Positions 59,341-64,000 of a DNA stretch of 64,000 bases are shown in pieces. The first letter of the stretch is position 1; each line of letters opens with the position of its first letter. The notes under the pieces are model-generated. The model did no database searches and was not told the DNA's origin. It was given only the letters and a program-made list of their open reading frames with translations. A program made the position numbers and the translations under genes. This DNA comes from Trileptium ribeirensis (lineage: Eukaryota > Nematoda > Enoplea > Enoplida > Thoracostomopsidae): NCBI GenBank assembly GCA_030248225.1, contig JASANE010000138.1, positions 62,001 to 126,000 on the forward strand. The letters run 5' to 3'.

Positions 59341-60788
59341 TAAATTGCTTTGTACATAAAGAACCTGAAGCACCTGGGGTGCAAACAGACGCAGAGATGC
59401 TAGCCATGACAGCGGTTAGACCTCATCGTCTAATGTGGCCCCAAGAAGAAATTTTTTGCAGCAACGAAATCGTAGAAATGTGTGGTTCTGTCGTAATAGC
59501 AAAAATTGAAGGCTTGCATGTTACGTGTCTGTTTGACACCGGTGCAAGCATTAGTTTAATCAGCGAAGAAACACGAAGAAAACGCCCCAATGTAGCCGGA
59601 ATTGGCAATGGAATTGCTGCCCGCTCTATGATGGGACACAATATTATGACTAATGAGTCAATAAATGCAAACATTATTATTGGGTCAAGACACATCTGTC
59701 ACACGCTACACGTAACGCGATTTTTGCAGTACGATTTGTTGCTTGGACGCGATGGCCTAAAGAAACTTGGGCCTGTCACTATCGACATGGCAAAAAATAA
59801 AATTTTACTGCCACAGAATGACTTAACTCGCAGTAGGAAACGCCATCCGCTCATAAATAATGTTTGTATTGATGATTTCATTCAAATACCTGCTAGGTCT
59901 GAAATTACTATTAATTGTACAGCCCATTTCTCTGGAAAAAGCAAATTTATGCTGTTCGAACCCAACCGGAGAAGACTAGCTCAGATGGGGTTGTTAGCAC
60001 CGCCCATCCTATTACCTTCATCTAAGGAAGCCCAAATATTGTTTCTGAATACACTGCCTGAGTCTGTTAAGCTATATAAAAATATGTGCGTAGGAATTTT
60101 AGAAAATATTTCTGATGGTAGCAGGAAGAAGCAACACGATTTTCAAAGCTACGAAAATGTAAGCTTCAAGAACAATAATATAAATACAGGAATTTATTCA
60201 CATGCTACACAAACATGCAACACTATTACGACTACGACATCATGGGTAGATAGATTAATTTCTGCTAATTCTCTTTTAAACGAGGAACAATGCCAACAAC
60301 TACGGGAGTTAATTCTTGAATTTAAAGACATATTCGCTGAAAATGATTTCGGCTTGGGCCGAACAACAATTGTTGAGCACCGTATTTTCACGGACAACAT
60401 TAAGCCAATTCGGCAGCCACCTTATCGTCTGGTGGTTTCCGAAAGCGAAGCTGTGAAACTCCAATTAGACGAGATGGAAACTAAAGGCATAATAAGGCGC
60501 TCTACCAGTCCATGGGCCTCACCAATGATAGTAGTACCCAAAAAAGATGGATCTAGTAGATTAGTAGTGGATTGCAGACGTTTAAATTCTCACACAAAGA
60601 GAGATCTGTACCCTCTGCCGCGCATAGATGATATTTTAACGGCCTTGGGAGGTGCCCCGTGGTGGATTAGCGTTGACCTCTCTTCAGGCTACTATCAAGT
60701 GGAAATGCATCCAGATGATAAAGAAAAAACTGCATTTACCACTTTTTTGGCCTGTATGAATTCAACGTATTACCAATGGGACTCTTAA
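59055..60788 (+). pseudogene. pol: protease and N-terminal half of reverse transcriptase
   Basis: One long open frame. Its first ~95 codons belong to the end of the envelope-like protein (membrane segment and cytoplasmic tail). An aspartic protease follows with catalytic LFDTGAS (DTG at 59,534-59,542) and LLLGRDGL near its end. Reverse transcriptase starts with VEHRIFTDNIKPIRQPPYR, LDEMETKGIIRRSTSPWASP, VVPKKDGSSRLVVDCRRLN, LPRIDDIL and ISVDLSSGYYQVEMHPDDKE (first catalytic Asp). The frame is lost at about 60,755, before the YLDD box. There is no stop between the membrane segment and protease, so the envelope tail and pol are in the same frame. Confidence 0.9.
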
Positions 60789-61813
60789 ATAGCCCTGCCA
60801 CATTTGAGCGGCATATGGAGTATATCTTGGCAGGCATACAATGGGTGAGCACAATGGTGTATTTAGATGACCTCCTATGTTATTCTAAAACGTTTGAAAA
60901 ACATTTAGAAGATCTTAGATTACTATTTTCTAAACTTTGACAAGGTGGATTTAAACTTAAACCCAGGAAGTGCCAGTTTTGCGAAAAAGAGGTCGAATTT
61001 TTAGGTTATATAGTATCATCAGCAGGAATTCAAACTTGCCCAAAAAAAGTCGAAAAAGTGCAAAATGTAGAAAACCCAAAGACAGTAAAAGAGCTGAAAT
61101 CATTTTTGGGGTTAGCCTCCTTCTACAGGAGGTTCATCCCACGTTTTAGTGAAATCTGTGAGCCTCTACATAGCCTTCTACGAACAAACACCAAATTTGT
61201 TTGGTCAGATAAATGCTCTGACGCAATTAACATTCTCAAGAAAAAATTATCATCAGCCCCGATCTTAGGATTTCCGGACTTTTCGAAACCATTCGTTGTC
61301 TGTTCGGATGCTTCCGGAAATGCTATAGGTGCCGTATTGGCACAATTAGACGAACAATGGAATGAGAGACCAATATATTACATAAGTCGAAGTTTAAATA
61401 AGGCCGAAAGAAATTATTCAACATATGAGAGGGAAGCATTAGCGCTTACGTGGGCCCTAAAACAATTCCGACCATATATTTACGGTCGAAAAGTTACCGT
61501 ATTTACTGATCACCAACCTTTGAAATATCTATTGACCACTCCTTCGGGTTCGGGACATTTGGCAAAGTGGGGTTTGCAGATTCAGGAATATGAACCGTTT
61601 ATAAGTGTTCAATATCGACCGGGTCGCTTTAGTGGCAACGCCGATTTTTTGTCGCACATTCAAAACTCCACAAAAGATCATTCGGTAAACGTATTGAACG
61701 ACTACGATAACATTCGAGAATTACAACTTCAAGATCGAGAGTTGTCATTCTTGTTAGAACGCATTGAGTCTGGTAAACTTCCAAGCGACAAACGTTTTGC
61801 AAAAAAGCTTTAA
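60789..61813 (+). pseudogene. pol: C-terminal reverse transcriptase, connection and RNase H
   Basis: The catalytic box VYLDD lies at 60,857-60,871 in a frame different from the preceding half. A TGA at about 60,938 interrupts it, then KCQFCEKEVEFLGYIVS and the frame from 61,058 (ELKSFLGLASFYRRFIPRFS) continue to RNase H. RNase H shows FVVCSDASGNAIGAVLAQ, YSTYEREALALTWALKQF and FTDHQPLKYLL, the usual D-E-D order. The frame ends at 61,811-61,813 just before integrase. Confidence 0.9.
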
Positions 61814-61833
61814 ACTTTTCGAATAAATATAGT

Positions 61834-63087
61834 GTGGAGAACGGATGTTTGTTTTACATGCCAGTTAAACGAGATAATATTGAATTTGAGGACATGAGAT
61901 TGGTTGTTCCTACTTCAATGCGTTCAGAAGTATTGGAGGCGTATCATATCTTAGGAGGACACTTAGGAATCGCCAAAACACGCTTTAAAATAAGTCGATT
62001 CTATTTTTGGACGTCAAAAGGTGGTGTCTGGCCTGCGAGGGATGCGGTTCTCGGAAATCACCACCAACAAAATTCAAAGCATCTCTCAGGCCAATACCAA
62101 AAACATCTTATCCTTTCCAGCGCGTTGCAGTTGATATACTGTCATTGCCAGTTACCACAAGAGGAAATAGGTATGTCACAGTATTCAGCGATTACTTGAC
62201 CAGGTACACAGAGTCTTTTGCAATAAAAGATCAGGAAGCAAAAACAATTGCTGAAATTTTTGATAAAGAAATTGTCTGTCGTATTCCTGTCCGGCGGAGC
62301 TATTGTCTGACCGAGGAACAAATTTTCTATCAAAACTGATTGCTGATGTATGTCATTTATGTGACACCCGTAAAGTAAACACCACTCCGTGGCACCCAAT
62401 GATGGATGGCCTTGTGGAGAGGTTCAATCGTACCTTACCTACTATGCTTTCAATGTATTGCTCCACAACCCAGAAAGATTGGGATCTTTTTTAGATACTG
62501 CATTATTTGCCTATCGATGTAGCGTACAAGCTAGCATGAATGAGAGTCCGTTTTACTTACTTTTTGGAAGGGATCCCAGGCTTCCAATAGATGTTGCGTT
62601 CAGGCCTCCCAACCCGTACGTGGTCGACACTGAAGATTTTCGTGTTTTGCTTCGAGAAAAGCTACGTCATGCATGGAAACTCGCAAATGAAAGCCTCGAA
62701 GTAGCTCAATCCAAACAAGCAGGCTATTATAATAGGAATGCTAGTGATCCAGTATTTCGTATAGGAGATAAAGTGCGGATATGCATGCCCTCTGGGAATA
62801 AAGGTATATCGCGCAAATTGAGACGAGACCTGTACTTGGGCCTTTACAGGATTTTGCATGTGGCTCCTCCGAACGTGGTTTTGGAGGATTGTTTGAACCC
62901 TGGTAGCCCCCCAAAACGGGTGCACTATAATGTGTTAAAAATGTTTAATGAGCCTTATGTTCCTGTTGGGGAAAATTTTTTTGGGGGTCGACGGAAATCC
63001 TTAGAACCAGGGGATCCGAACCCTACGGATTGTGGGGGGTTGGATGATGAACTGCGGTATAGACTGAGAAATCGCGATATTCGATGA
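61834..63087 (+). pseudogene. pol: integrase with GPY-like C-terminus, frameshifted
   Basis: The zinc-binding part has HLGIAKTRF and, in the next frame, CLACEGC (about 62,025-62,050). The catalytic core shows VAVDILSLP (first Asp, about 62,130), VFSDYLTRY, then in another frame SDRGTNFLS (second Asp, about 62,305) and GLVERFNRTL (Glu, about 62,415). The last frame (62,389-63,087) carries the core end and a C-terminal domain with GDKVRICMPSG and YLGLYRILHVAPPNVVLED, matching the GPY/F module of Ty3/Gypsy integrases. It ends in an acidic and basic tail to TGA 63,085-63,087. There are at least two frameshifts. There is no chromodomain. Confidence 0.9.
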
Positions 63088-63143
63088 TCGGACGAGCTCG
63101 TACAAATTAAAAGTGTGATTATGCCAATAAATACTACTATTAA

Positions 63144-63155
63144 TGTAACGTTACA
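63144..63155. repeat. TGTAACGTTACA palindrome: possible collapsed 3' LTR
   Basis: The 12 bases are exactly the first seven bases of the 5' LTR joined to its last five. They lie 57 bases after integrase, where the 3' LTR should begin. Flanking bases do not show a target duplication matching the left side (CTACT against ATGCA). Confidence 0.3.
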
Positions 63156-63226
63156 ATGCATATTATATATAATAATAATTATTATTGGTAATTACTCTTA
63201 ATAATATATTAAATTCTGATCCATAG

Positions 63227-63758
63227 GTCAACTCGGAGAATTTATCGAAGGACAACGGCGTGTATGCAGATACCATCGAGGACAAGATACACTTGGAAGA
63301 TAATTTTGAATCTCATAAGGGCGACACAGGTGGAAAAGACACAACTATGTCTATTGCAACTCAGAAATCGACCGATGGCTCCACAAAAAGTCGGTATCTT
63401 CCGAAAGCTTAGAGACTGAAGCCTCTGATGATTCAGTGTTCTCCAGTGCTCGACCGAAGTCAGCAATAATAAAAAAAGGTGACAATAATAACAGCCCTGG
63501 GCGAATGTTGCAGTTCTGAAGCTCATCTAAATGTGGAGACAAAAGACGAAGTGTCGGCACGGCACCAACGAAATCTTGATCTGCAAAAAATTGCGGATCA
63601 AAGACGTCGGTTTCATAAGCGTACCAGACCAGAGTATCTCGTTTCGGGAATATCTCATCCTTTAGGGGACCTCAATTTGTATATCCAAATAATCTTCCGC
63701 CTTTAACAGTCGAGGGGGGTGCACTATTGACGGTGCACTCGCCCAATGTATGAAATAG
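63227..63758 (+). pseudogene. Host-like coding segment that changes frame three times
   Basis: After an acceptor GATCCATAG (63,225-63,226) a frame opens with VNSENLSKDNGVYADTIED. It loses the frame near an A5 run (about 63,384), continues as SVSSESLETEASDDSVFSSA in a second frame to an A7 run (63,471-63,477), then as HLNVETKDEVSARHQRNLDL and RRRFHKRTRPEYLVSGISHP in a third, and the last part can be read to a stop at 63,756-63,758. The composition and Ser/Glu/Asp- and Arg-rich texture look like one real protein. No family is recognised. Explanations are small indels (pseudogene or homopolymer errors) or very short GT-AG introns of 31-43 nt at 63,330-63,364, 63,479-63,521 and 63,679-63,709, which do join all frames. 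Upstream exons are not found. Confidence 0.45.
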
Positions 63759-63911
63759 TTAGTGCCGTCGCCGGACAGCCTCGGAATAGATTGTAATCGC
63801 CGCCCCAGTGAAATGTGGAATTGCTTAACAACAAAAGCTGTTTCTAAGTCTGCGGGCTATGCCATGTATCTTCTATAAATTATTAGATACGTAGTGGGTA
63901 AGTTAGTGGCC

Positions 63912-64000
63912 ATGGATGTTAACACAGAATATCCGGAGATGCAATTATATAATTTGTCACGGCGTTTATATGATGGAAACTATCAAATTTTTCTGCTGTT
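63912..64000 (+). CDS. Partial: start of a gene running off the window
   Basis: ATG at 63,912 in a good start context (GGCCATGG) opens MDVNTEYPEMQLYNLSRRLY and stays open to the window end, 29 codons. No family can be assigned from this length. Confidence 0.35.
   Translation, partial: MDVNTEYPEMQLYNLSRRLYDGNYQIFLL

Larger units (their letters stand above)
55472..63155 (+). mobile_element. Ty3/Gypsy-like LTR retroelement with order gag-env-pol, decayed
   Basis: A 5' LTR, primer-binding site, gag (capsid-like and CCHC), an envelope-like glycoprotein region, then protease, reverse transcriptase, RNase H, integrase and a GPY-like end follow in one orientation. The reverse transcriptase and integrase motifs are of the Ty3/Gypsy (Metaviridae) type. 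Envelope between gag and pol is not the usual arrangement. No 3' LTR copy is recognised; a palindrome TGTAACGTTACA at 63,144-63,155 equals the two LTR tips fused. Frameshifts in gag, env, reverse transcriptase and integrase make this copy inactive. Confidence 0.85.

Noticed and set aside
1..64000. CRISPR arrays, bacterial operons, prophage or plasmid features
   Set aside because: No regularly spaced short direct repeats or prokaryotic genes; split genes and retroelements show animal genomic DNA.

Overview
This is a eukaryotic genomic window, almost certainly from an invertebrate animal. Genes are split by GT-AG introns of 0.6-5.4 kb. Most of the DNA is non-coding, AT-rich and full of decayed transposons (CR1/Jockey-like non-LTR, piggyBac-like, Tc1/mariner-type MITEs, Ty3/Gypsy-like LTR). 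A degenerate TTAGGC array at 54,764-55,020, with related TTAGGC-containing repeats nearby, hints at a nematode, since TTAGGC is the usual nematode telomere unit. No rRNA or other species marker is present, so this assignment is tentative. There are no operons, CRISPR arrays or prokaryotic signals.

Layout. 0.4-1.4 kb: relic of a non-LTR reverse transcriptase on the minus strand. 2.0-4.1 kb: two copies of an interspersed repeat (family A). 4.5-5.8 kb: a small two-exon gene for a protein with two PPxY motifs. 10.4-18.4 kb: a decayed piggyBac-like element split by about 5.6 kb of markedly GC-richer DNA without recognisable genes. 19.1-22.3 kb: a purine-rich repeat, a long-TIR MITE and repeat family E with an almost exact 105-bp tandem duplication. 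23.0-40.9 kb: the main host gene, which I reconstructed as seven phase-compatible exons encoding 553 residues with a divergent forkhead (winged-helix) domain, most like FoxN2/3. Its introns hold a 4-kb CR1-like element inserted into a family E copy, a 150-bp minisatellite, two more family A copies and two MITEs.

41-55.4 kb is mostly repeats and featureless AT-rich DNA, with a few weak candidate exons, an inverted pair of TTAGGC-related repeats and the TTAGGC-like array. 55.5-63.1 kb is a Ty3/Gypsy-like retroelement: a 274-bp 5' LTR with matching ends, primer-binding site, gag with zinc knuckle, then an envelope-like glycoprotein region (signal peptide, cysteine-rich ectodomain, furin-type site, transmembrane helix), then protease, reverse transcriptase, RNase H and integrase. 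The order gag-env-pol is unusual, because invertebrate retroelements with env normally carry it after pol. The element has several frameshifts and no recognisable 3' LTR. 63.2-63.8 kb holds a coding-like segment that changes frame three times, and the window ends in what looks like the start of another gene.

The two host genes that can be read (PPxY protein and forkhead-like protein) share no obvious pathway. The rest of the window records nested transposition: CR1 into family E, a MITE into family E, and foreign DNA into piggyBac.
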